This document shows positions 21,537-32,176 of a stretch of DNA of 64,000 bases, one piece after another (position 1 is the stretch's first letter; each line of letters begins with the position of its first letter). The DNA is from Corythucha ciliata (lineage: Eukaryota; Arthropoda; Insecta; Hemiptera; Tingidae). The notes beneath the pieces were generated by a model. It was not told where the DNA came from. It ran no database searches and was given only the letters and a program-made list of their open reading frames with translations. The position numbers and the translations under genes are program-made. The DNA is taken from assembly GCA_038030265.1 (NCBI GenBank), contig CM075938.1, forward strand, positions 1,651,009 through 1,715,008, in the 5' to 3' direction.

Positions 21537-23119
21537 GTAAACAGAGATCGTGACTGATGTTTAACCTTCCAGGAAAAAAGAATGTGATGTGTTATTGACT
21601 TGGAAGTGGAACTCTTCCATTGAATTAACCTTTTTTCTTTTTGGTCATTTTGCGCCATTCCCACGCGATCAATTTATTTGCTTGCCTATTTGAGGATTCC
21701 TTTGCCAAACTGCTTGTATACGCATAACTATACAGCTCCGGTGAACATTGAAAACTTTAGCGTGTCACGGAGATGCTGAGTGTGTAGGAAAATACCTCTT
21801 TTTGAGTTCATGCACTATGCCTTTGGATATGGATAATGGATACTGTAAATAACTGATCGTTGATTCAGGAAAATTGTTAGTTTTAAAACTTATCACGAAG
21901 GCAGAATGTGATCAAATAAAACAAACTAAAAATTTCTGTACACCACACTGTAGAAGTGTAGGGGTAGGTACTGAGTAACTCTGTATACCACGGATGTCGA
22001 ATATAATTTTAGAAGCAACAAATTATTGAATAGTTTGGTAGGGAGGAGGGGCTGAGGATTTCATAAAAAGAGCCGTATTCATTGATGATTGACTTCACGA
22101 ACTACATCGCTGGCTTTCCCCTGTTTCATAAGGAAACTACGTATCCTTCAATTTCTTCAGTTATGTATTTGGTTGGTCTTGCTAATGCGCTCTGAATGAC
22201 AATGAAAGTGTTCCATTACCCAAAAGTTATCGCCAGCTCACATAATTAACGCAGTTTCATTGTATAATGAGGAGAGAATTGGTGACGCTTTAATTTTTCA
22301 AACTGGTTTGTTAGTTAAATCGAATAATTTAGAGTGAGGAATTTGGGCGCTTTTCCTATTTGTTGGCCCATTCTAAGGAGGTGGAGCGAAAACTGTTGAT
22401 CTTCGGGAACGCTCGCCTAAAAGGAGACAAACGTAGTGCCGGACTATTGTGTTCGTTTAAATGGAAAATACGCGAGTATACAGTACAAAAATGGGAGGTT
22501 GTGGAAAATCTAAATACAGTTTCTCATGACGACAATAATAATTATGTGAGCATAGTAGGTACCTATATTTCTTTGCTACACCCATAACTCCACTTCTTTA
22601 CTACTTTACTGCACTAGCAACGTGAAAAAGTCGATGGCATGAGATGAGGGTGAAAGTTGAGGGTTGAAATTTCCAATAAAAATTACAAAGTTTCATTATT
22701 TATCCGGACGACTCCACACAGGTAGGTACGATAGCTCGTTATCAAGGTAGCCAAATGCGAATAGCACATTAAATACATAGTTCAGGAAATAATGTCAAAA
22801 AGGCCGAATAGCCACCGTATAGCGAACTACACCAAATTTCTTTTCATCATCATTGATAAAAATAATATAGATCATAAAGATTCCCAAACTTCTTCAGCTT
22901 TCTTCTGCATGACTCCGCATAGACAGGATTTCTTGGGGGGTGGGGGTCCGATGTAGGTTGGGTGTGGCAGGGGGGTATTTCCACTCTATGCCTACTCTTT
23001 TCAGTTTTTAACTACTTATTTTTATTATTATCATTATTGGGCGATATTATTCCAATGCGTGAGCGGAGAAATTGAAAATAAAAAGTCTCCTTCAGAACAT
23101 GGGAAATAAATCTGAAATT

Positions 23120-23163
23120 TCGGGGGGGGGGGGGTTCCAGACCCGGTGGACCCCCCCCCCCCT
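23120..23163. repeat. G12 / C14 homopolymer hairpin
   Basis: A run of about 12 G, then TTCCAGACCCGGTGGA, then about 14 C, then TGGATACACTCC. The two runs can pair into a hairpin with a 16-base loop, and the G strand could form a quadruplex. The CCTGGATACACTCC edge resembles the GGATCCAGG-type ends of array elements. Confidence 0.7.
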
Positions 23164-24244
23164 GGATACACTCCTGTCCGCATCCGCGTGAAAAATGTAT
23201 GGTCTTTCACGGGTACGGGTAAGCCGCCACGGGTACGGTAACACTTATACAAGGAGAGATCCCCAAATGTGTGACTCAATACGGGTTCACCCTTAAAACA
23301 AAAAACCTTTATTTGCACACGCAAACGACCTTTTTAATGGTGATTTGTTACAATTCTTCTCTAATAAGTTCGTGACTTACGTGAATATAGTCATTGTACG
23401 TATTTGAAAGATCTTTATAGGCATCATAACGCTTAGCCTTTTAACATCCTCCCTCGAAAATAAAAGTTTCTATAGTCCTTTTAGCGGAAAAGGTGCTTTC
23501 ACTACGTATCTTGTAGGAAAGTGCTAGTAGCATGACCTAAGGTTTTTCAATCCTTTGCTTTCATTCTTTGTAGCCTTTTTATACTCCGGTCGACGATCTC
23601 TGCAGTCGTAATGAAAAAAGTACCGGGAAGGAGCCTTTTTTTCCTCAACGAAATCACCTGGGTAGATATAGGAATAAACCCCTAGATATTAACGAGAGAG
23701 GGTCTCACCCTTCTACTCATCTTTCTCGTAGCTATTGCTATACTGAAGTAACTGCTCCTGATATCATTTAATGCTCTCAAATTGCATCTCTACAACGAGT
23801 AAGAGGAGGGGAAGGAGAGATAAGAGAAGGGGGTACAACTTGCCCCATTCTCAAAATCGGATGCCTTTCACTATCAGTAAACAAAAAAAAAATCATGCTT
23901 CGCTCTACTGCGATGAAATGAGCGGGTATATGTATCTTCGGCGGTGAGCCCCGAGAAAGCTCATTACTTCTCGCGGCGCGCGTCCTAAAGAATAAGAAAC
24001 CTTTTTCTGGCTGTCATTAATCAATAATAAAAAAAAGTTAAATTATGTGCCATCAACGCTTCACGATCGAAAGGAAATGACATTCGTATATTGGAGGGGG
24101 GGGAGGGTTCTTCGTTCATTATATACCACCAAATTATTGACCGGATTCACCACTCCTGCAGGATTCAGAGAATTGGTGAGAGTTTAATTTATCACGATGA
24201 CGATAAATTGAAAGACTGAACTCAGAAATCTTCCTTGAATTTTC

Positions 24245-24640
24245 AGGCCTCCGCGCGGTGCTTCGAAACAGATAACGCTTTCAAATGAATCGCATGATTT
24301 CTAATCGACTCATGTTTAATCTTCAAAAATGAAGAAGAATTCAAGAATGCAGCCCTAAACGTATACAGAAAACTGTACATCATCAAAATGTAAATCAGGG
24401 AAAGCCAGCAGCTTGAAAATCTAAGAAACTAGCAATTTCACGGATATTTAGACCAGAAACTTGCAATTTCGCGGTTTTTGGCTTCGAGGGATGTAATATC
24501 GCGGCTCTATTTGCCAGGCGTTGAGTGCTGTTGGAGCCTGGCGTTCACGGTTATTGAAAAAAAAAAAATCCCCGAAAATTACAGATTCGCGAAATTAAGA
24601 CGTGAAACGTGCAATATCGTGAGTTTCAGACAGGAAGCAC
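24245..24640 (+). repeat. Family D array with shared leader
   Basis: The leader AGGCCTCCGCGCGGTGCTTC, then GAAACAGATAAC, is shared with 42193-42225. Units of about 31 bp with cores TTGCAATTTCGCGG and AAACTTGCAATTTC follow from about 24420. No terminal inverted repeat was found. Confidence 0.6.
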
Positions 24641-27600
24641 CCAATTTTCACTGATATTTGTCTCCAGAATGTTGCAATTGACCCGTTTTACGAGGCCCCA
24701 AGAATTTCCCCGTGGACAGTATAGCCCCACGTGGGGTGAGCAGGCCTGGAAAACTCCAAGGAAAAGTCTCGGTGCAGGCTCACCATGACGCAAGGAAATG
24801 CGGCCGAAACCGAGCACAACACCAAACTCTCATTTTTAAAATGAGCGAGATTGAAAAATTTGAGGGCTGATTCGTGAAATCATCCATCAAATTTAGCATG
24901 GTTCGAGGGACACATAAACCGCGTTTGGCTCAGATCGGAACGATTCACTTACAAGTGGCTTTCGCCTTTGTGAAGAATGTGTTCGCATTCGGAATAGTGC
25001 TTTTGCACATATTATAATGAAGACCCAGGACTACTGAGGATATGGATGGCCCTGCGGAGGGTAAAAACTTGGATCCGCTCCAGAATGACTGCTGAGGATC
25101 GGTTAACAGTCTTTTGTCTCCCTTGCGTCTACAGTGACATCGGAATCAACATTGATGATATAATCGAGAGATAATTCAAAAGGAGAAAACAGGAACTTAG
25201 AGATTTAAAATTAATAAAAATTCAATCATCATAAAACATTAATTAATTGCATTACTTTTCTTACACACCCTCCCCCCCCCCAGGTTTTCAACTATGCAAG
25301 TCCATCACCAGGGGGGCTGCGACAAATAACGAATTCAATAATTAACAAAAGATAAGCAAATAAGTGAATAATGCGAGAATGCGACAAAATAATGCAATTA
25401 GTAGGGAACCAGCCATTAATTTAAGGTGCAAATAGAAAAGAACGTGTAAGTAAAAGGGTCTTCACCAGAATGTTATCTCTAACCACATGACACGTGAGCT
25501 GTCGCCGGTTTCGATTAGTGTATTCGGTATATTTCGAGGAAGGGTTTGCACGACACTCTAATTGAGAAAAGGATGACTAGGAAGAAGCAATATCAACGGG
25601 CGGGAAGAATGATGTGGTTAGAAAACGCGAGACTTGCGAAGGAATACGACCTCTTTTTGAGGGAGAGCGCGAGGTCTAAAATTTGCTCGACTGAATCTGC
25701 GGGGGGTTATTTATGATTATGAATTACTTTACGGCTCCAGGTTATAATTATAATTACTTTAATTATTTAAGGTTACCAGGCAGGGGAGGTGATCAGTGAC
25801 CATCCCTCTCGTCAGTAACCATCCATCGAACGAGAAAATCATTATGTATTTGCATGTAGTAAAGCAAAGAAAAACACCTGAGGTCAACCCCCAAGAATAA
25901 TAACGACACGAAACTCTTGCCCACTCGCTTGTTTGAAACATTTGATTTCCTGAGGTTTAAAAGAGAAATGAATTCGCGTTTATACGACTTTTTTCTGGTT
26001 CGAAAAAATGTTTGCGTGATATTAAAGTGTTTTGTAGAGGCTAATTAATCAGTGCTCGCTGCTCGTAAAATCGCATTTTGTTCGATATGTTAAACTATAT
26101 CGTAAAATATTTTTTATCGCACTCAATGAAGGTGAAAGTATTCATCGTACATCAACAACCAGTTCTAGGAGGAATCTCAAATAAATGGGTAAAAAACGCG
26201 TTCTTCAACCAATTCAGAGAAAGTGAAGACGCCCACAAAATTCTTTTCAATTTCAAAGGTGACCTCGAAGGTCACACGAACTCTCTCAATGCAGGTTTCA
26301 TAGAGGGCGTTAACTCACTGTGTGGGGGGGGGGAGGTGTCAGCAATTTTCTTATGACTTATTTTTAAATCGCGGCGACGAATTGTCCTCTGCTTTCGCAG
26401 GATTTGGTTAATCCTAACATAGACTGCCAAGGCTTTATACCATTCATTAAATACGAATCAACAAAACTTTTTCTCTGTTCATTGCTCCGGACCGGCATCT
26501 CACGATAGTTATCTGATGGGTGCCTTCGGCCAAAGAAGAATAGAGGCAAAAGATCATTATTCATTCATTACATATCTCCCAGGTTATTTTCGATCTTAAT
26601 TAAAGTATTTCAAACGTGCGATCGGTGCGATTCAGCCTCTAATCGTTATTTACAGATATTTACTCGTCTGCAACTCCAAGAGTCGTTTCTCTAGCCATAC
26701 ACACATCCTGAAAGTTTTGGATTAAATTTTCATAAATCAATATTGCGGGAAATAATTGACCTTGCGTGAATTTTCGTAACGGAAAATTTATAGAATGACT
26801 CGATACACTAAACTGTTTGTAAAATATAGTTCGCGAGTAAATGTCTATAGAATCTTCGCTCATAAAAGTCAATGACTGATGTGACTAACCTCTATAAAGG
26901 GTTAAGATAAGACTTTCGGAATACGAAAGAAAAAAATTGTGGCATTTACGAGAAAGCGAAAGTAGGCACTTAAAAATCCTTTCCCGGCGGAAATGAAATA
27001 ATTCATATTTAAGATAGAAAATGAGGCGAAATTTCTTGAAATTTAAATGGGTAGTAAATCCACGTGTAAGAATCTTTAGTTGTGGAAGAAGAAGGGAAAA
27101 AAGTTTTGGACTTGTTGAGGCATCATGGCGTACAGATTTTTTGGCGCAACCTCAGAGACCTCTTTGAGAATCAACAGAAATATATTATGAGAGCTAAGCC
27201 GACACTGATAAAATCAGTAAACTCCAATCTAAAAACGTGAGAACATGTTTGGGAGAAATTAGTACAACGCATAATGTAATTATGATCGAAGTTGTATAGT
27301 TGTGGGCCTTCATATACGTATAAGTTGCGCAGATAAGTGCGCTATGGATGACAGAGAGTCTCGTCAACTCCCTGAGAAAGAGAACCCCTTCAACGGTTCG
27401 TCTGTTCGAAAATCCGTCTTGATCCTCAGATTCATCGTGTCGAGAAGCCCCAAGATACGCGGTTTTGGTCAATTTATAATATTGGTCATTTTCACCTAAG
27501 AGAAAGTCTATGGTCAACGGCAGCTAATGAGTGGCCTGCAGGCATAACAGGGGTTTGATTTAAGAGATCAATTCGGACCATGTTGGTGTTTATCATATTA

Positions 27601-27784
27601 AACGACCCTGCTCCTGCCTATAGTGAGTTAGCCTCTGAGGGGGGGGGGGGGTGACACGACATTTTCGACGCCTTATTATAATCCAAAAGCCTGTAACACT
27701 TTTGGTTGGTATAGGGCATGCTTTTCATTCCTTATCATTGAGCAACCTTCGCCCTCCCCTGAGCCATCTACAAGGCAAGGACAG
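24641..27784. other. No confident gene
   Basis: A C run at 25268 and a G run at 26325 are the only repeat-like marks. The frame 26078-26356 reads MKVKVFIVHQQPVLGG then ISNKWVKNAF but has no family match or splice support. GTGACCTCGAAGGTCAC at 26260-26276 is a perfect palindrome with AGGTCA half-sites. Another G run lies at 27640. Confidence 0.35.
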
Positions 27785-27862
27785 CATTTCAACGCCCCTC
27801 AACTAGGGAAGACTGACATCGTAGGCTCCTACGTCTACAACTTTGTGCATGCATTATTATTT
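27785..27862 (+). repeat. PLE terminal module, partial
   Basis: Reads CATTTCAACGCCCCTCAACT, then AGGGAAGACTGACATCG, then GTAGGCTCCTACGTCTACAA, matching the right half of the module at 30175-30254. The hammerhead-like core is missing, so this copy is 5' truncated. Confidence 0.65.
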
Positions 27863-28167
27863 CAAGTTCAATGAGTTGTTGTTACAGCCCAGTTTTCTCG
27901 AGTGCTATATGAAAAGTTAATCAATCTCGGTTAAAGTTTCATATATACTTGCCCCCCTTTAAGTGGTTCATAATAACAGTTGCCAAGTCATTCTGCCTCT
28001 CACTATTCAAAAATGACCCTGTGGGACCGAGCTAAAAAATAATAATTGATCGCAATTTTTTAATTCAAGTTGGAGAAAATGTGACGCAACCTCTTCACTC
28101 GATACTATGCTACTTTTCGAAATATTTCCAATTCTCAGGTTCGTATCTCAGTCGCTACATTTTTTTA

Positions 28168-30034
28168 CCTTCGTTTTGCCAAAATTTTCGTATTCTTTAC
28201 CTTTTGAAAATAATGTGATACCTGTCGTATCTTATATACCTATTAAAACGTGTATGTATTATTAAAAAACATTATGTGTGCGGCTAAGTTCATGCAACCC
28301 AACACGTGATCCGAATCGTTTGTTTAACGAAGTAGCCTCTAGCGTACCGAGGAAGGGGCGAGGGGGGCGGACCGCCCCGGGCCACTGTTCGGATGGGGCC
28401 CCTGAAAAGCTTAAAGATGAAAAAATCGGGCTTTTTAAGTGGAACGAATGGCTAAAATCGCTTGTAAAACTGAGATATACGCTGATTCGCGGCTGAAATT
28501 GAGAAAAAATACTAAAATTTGCGGCTGTTAATATCGAGCAAAATTGTTATGTGATTCACAGCTGAAATTGAGAAAATGCGAATTCTTTTCAATTTTGTTC
28601 CATTGGCCGACTAGTTTCTTCGACTATAGTAACTTCGCAATGCAATGGGACAAACGCTAATTCGATTAGTTAAGAAACGCCAATTTGTGGAAAGAATACT
28701 CAAAAAGTGCTAATTCACAGCTAAAATTGAAGGGGAAAAACGCTAAAATTGAGCAAAATGCCTGAAATTGAGCAAAACTAGTTCTTTCGGCCCAAAAATG
28801 AAGAAAAACGCTAATTCGCGGCTAGAATTGTGATTAAACGCATCAATGTGCGGCTTTAAAACTTGAGAAATATCCCTAGTTCACACCTGACATTGAGACA
28901 ACGCTAAATCACGAATTCCTGGGGCGAAATCGGGACTAAACTTGGGGAAAAAGCCCTAATTCACGCGGCTAAAACTGAGAAAGGCGCTAATTCAAGGACA
29001 AAAAAGAGAAAAACGAGAATTAGCGTCTTAAAAATGGAGAAACCAGCTTATTACACAGCTAAAATTGTGATAAAGTGCTACAATAAAAATTGTACTATAA
29101 AAATTGAGAAAAAACGCGAATTCACAGCTAAAAGGGAGAAACGCCAACTCGCGGATTCCTGAGGCTACTTGGGGATTAAAATTGAGAAAAAACGCTAATT
29201 CAAGCGGCTAAACTGTGAAAAAGCGCTAATTGGTGGGTAATAAGTAGAGAAAAACACGAATTGGTGTTTAAAATGGAAAATAGCGCCAATTAACGGTTTA
29301 AATTTTTAAAAATTGCTAATTTGCGGATAAATTCGGGGAAAAAGTACTCAAACGCTACCTAATTTGCGGATACTTGAGGGAACTTCACGGCTGAGAGCTT
29401 ATAAAAAGCGCCAATTCGCAGCTAAAAATGAGAAAACGAGCTAATTCGCGGATAAAATTGAGAAACAAGCGATAATTCACAGCTAAAATGTGCTAGTAGA
29501 ATTGAGAAAAAACCCTCATTCTCAGGTAAAATTGAGAAAACGCACATACACGGTTTTGGGAGGCAATTTTGTGGCCAAAATTGAGAAAAATATGTACTTC
29601 AACGCTACTAAAGAGTATATTCCTAGTTTAATTAGAGACTAAGGGGCCTCCTTGTGATTTCCGCCCCGGGCCCCGATAGGTGTTGTTCCGCCACTGGAGG
29701 TAGCCAGTCACAATAGCGTTTTTTGTTCACGTGTTTTTTTTTTCTTTTCGAGCCAAAATATTCGTTTGTCTAGCCTTTCTATTCACAAAATTCGCCACAA
29801 ACAAGTTTCGAGCGTGCGGCTAACTCTTCACGTAGCCCGGAGGTACATGAGCGAATTCGTTTGTTCAGCGACATGTTCTGTTACAACGTCGTTTGTTTAG
29901 CCAAAATATTCTATTTTTTAGCCTCCGAATCACTCTGTTCGCCACGAACACGTGTGTGTTCGGCTATAAGTTGACGCAGCCCGCCGACACGCAAACGAAT
30001 TCGCTTGTTTAGCGACGTATCCTGTCAGAAAGTC
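28168..30034 (+). repeat. ~150-bp tandem repeat, three units, one split by a transposon
   Basis: Unit 0 runs 28168-28336 and continues at 29705-29746 after the insertion. Unit 1 is about 29747-29895 and unit 2 about 29896-30034. Shared landmarks are GCCAAAATATTC, GCGGCTAA, GCAGCCC or GCAACCC, and GAATTCGTTTGTTCAGCGAC. It lies directly beside a PLE terminal palindrome, so it is probably PLE-derived; that link is inference. Confidence 0.7.
28337..29696 (+). mobile_element. Family A array transposon, subfamily 2
   Basis: Left end CTCTAGCGTACCGAGG, then GGGGCGAGGGGGGCGGACC. Right end on the minus strand CAGTGGCGGAACAACACC. Flanking 8-mers GAAGTAGC (28329-28336) and GAGGTAGC (29697-29704) match 7 of 8. 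The interior is a ~29-bp array in plus orientation, from about 28430 to 29620, ending in the subfamily tail AGGGGCCTCC, then GGGCCCCGATAGG. Same subfamily as 13230-15965. It sits in the first unit of the ~150-bp tandem repeat. No transposase. Confidence 0.8.
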
Positions 30035-30036
30035 GT

Positions 30037-30254
30037 GGTAAATGCATGCACAAAGTTGTAGCCGTAAAAACCTATGCGTTGTCAGTCTTCCCTCGTTGAG
30101 GTGCATCGAAAACGAACCCGTTTCGTCTACTCGCCTTCTTCAGCGTATGGAAGTACAACTGGAACTTCCTTGCGCTGAAGATGGCGAGCAGCCGAAACCG
30201 GTTCGTTTTCAACGCACCTCAACTAGGGAAGACTAACATCGTAGGCTCCTACGT
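30037..30254. repeat. Head-to-head PLE terminal modules (large palindrome)
   Basis: The left arm (30037-30154, minus) and right arm (30175-30254, plus) are inverted copies of the PLE module, separated by about 20 bp. Each arm has a hammerhead-like core: TTTC at 30121 with TCTTCAG at 30137-30143 on the left, CTGAAG at 30175 with GAAA at 30194-30197 on the right. Both carry ACCTCAAC or its complement and the GTAGGCTCCTACG-type tail. The open frame here is a by-product of the palindrome. Confidence 0.75.
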
Positions 30255-32176
30255 TTTTCATTCGTACTGTTTTATACGAAATTGTAGTTTGATTTTTTAA
30301 TTTATGAATTGACAATGGCCTTCATCCCGAATGCGCTGTAGAAAATCAAAATAATAAAAGTGAAGAGGACAACAACGTTTATTGAACAATTGACTAAACT
30401 TTCACAACCATGCCAAAGAAAAGTATAAAGGGACGTTTGTTAATGTTTTCTTAGGCAAAGTTGCCGTTTGTTTTGCATTTCGAAGCTATTTATTCATGAA
30501 AAATGCTAGGCCTCGTATTTTGTTAAATGCTAAACATTCAGCAGATGGGTGTGGCCCCCATAAACGGAATGCAAATACGATATAAAAGAGCTTACGTCGA
30601 TATCATGATAAGGTGAACTTTGATCATGAGTTCCACTGAATTCCCCATATTGCGTATAGCTTCGTGAGTGGTTATGGTGATGAAAATGGAAAAATAAAAT
30701 TTAGGTCCATTTGATAATTTATCTTCTGTCTTTGTGCACACCTAGAAATCACTATGCTACTATAAAGACTACGTGATTGACGTGTATATTGCCTCCCTAC
30801 AAATCGTCAGCCTTTTCCGTTTGAACTCTCCCATAAGCTAACCCTGGTGAATCTCGCGACAGGCGTAGGTGTTAATGCGCAACAATTTTCTCCCAATTTC
30901 TACACGAACCGCTAAGTCTGCATGAATCATTTCATTGTTTGTTTTCAAGGACTTATTGTGATTTTAAGTTTCCAAAAAGTCACTTCTTTAATATTAAAAA
31001 AAATAACAATTACACCCCTCAGAGTAATTATGGACCCATAGTGCAAACCATTTGCATTTTATTGTCTTTGAAATGATTAAAACACTATTTTCTTGACTAC
31101 TCAACGATTATGTAAAAATAAAATACCACCCGTGGAGTGATATTGAAGGTGTGAGCCTAGAAAGTTTTTTTTTTTTTTCTCTCCTTTTTTTTTGTACGAC
31201 AACCAAGGTTTTGAATCAGTTAGTGTGTGTTTGAACTTTCTCCTCAATGCCATCACGGACTCCATAGGCCCAGGTCTTTGATGTTCCTACGATTTTTACA
31301 TCGTTTCTCCCAAATGTTAGTCAAAAGTATGTATATAAAGGGTGTAACGGAATTATAATGCCATAAAAAAGGTCTGTTCCATTGTTCGTTCGTACGAAGA
31401 AAAAAGTGCTACACCTACGCCGGAGGATGTCATCGAGTTTCTCAGAAATGATCACTTTCAAACAATGTAAGAGACTTAAATAAATAGGCGATTCTACACC
31501 ATTTTTGCTTTAAAACTAAGTCTAAACACCAAGAACACCATGGTCTGGATGCCATCCGTTTGGGAGATAACTTTAGTTATTGAGGGAGTAATTGCATTGC
31601 TATTTCGATCCTTCAATTTATTCATCAGTATCGGTTCATCCCTACCTACAACTGTTGCACTGAACGACTGAAGGAAGAAGGGGCTCCTACATTTTTGTTT
31701 TGTGATGTGTGTTTGTTGTTTGTTTGTTTGTTTGTTTTTTTTTTGTTTTTTTTTTGGCATCGACGTCGAGGTCATTAGCCCATTCAGACAAGTACTACGT
31801 ATCAATGGTTATTTCCAAGGTTTTGGCCTTCAGCTTAGTTCTTCATATTGGTGTTCAACATTATTCGTCAGATAAGTATACTTTGTGCGATGTCATAATT
31901 TATCAGCTTGCTACTTTGTGTGCCGTTTCAGGACTTCGTCGGATTTCATCCCAGTTACTTTGACTGGAAATTTATCACTGGCCAGATATCACAATTCCTA
32001 TAAGAAACTAATAAAACTAAATTAAGGTAAATAGTATGTTATTACTGAACTGAAAAACTTGACTAGAAGAAATCAATATCCTTTCCACAGCCTAGTCACT
32101 AACACCACTGGACAACCAGTATCACAGCCATATGTAATGTTTACTTCACTAGCCCAGATGCAACTGAAGATAATGA
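30255..32176. other. Spacer and 3' end of the LINE; no gene seen
   Basis: T runs at 31166-31190 and a (GTTT)n simple repeat at 31709-31760. The LINE on the minus strand must end somewhere left of 32177, but no A tail or target duplication could be fixed; 31990-32176 is likely its 3' untranslated region. No other coding region seen. Confidence 0.35.

Larger units (their letters stand above)
20906..24244. other. Mostly unassigned; one candidate exon and one G/C hairpin
   Basis: Holds the candidate exon at 21443-21536 and the G-run/C-run pair at 23120-23163, listed separately. The rest has no recognisable gene or repeat. The frames at 22360 and 23034 have no family support. Confidence 0.35.
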
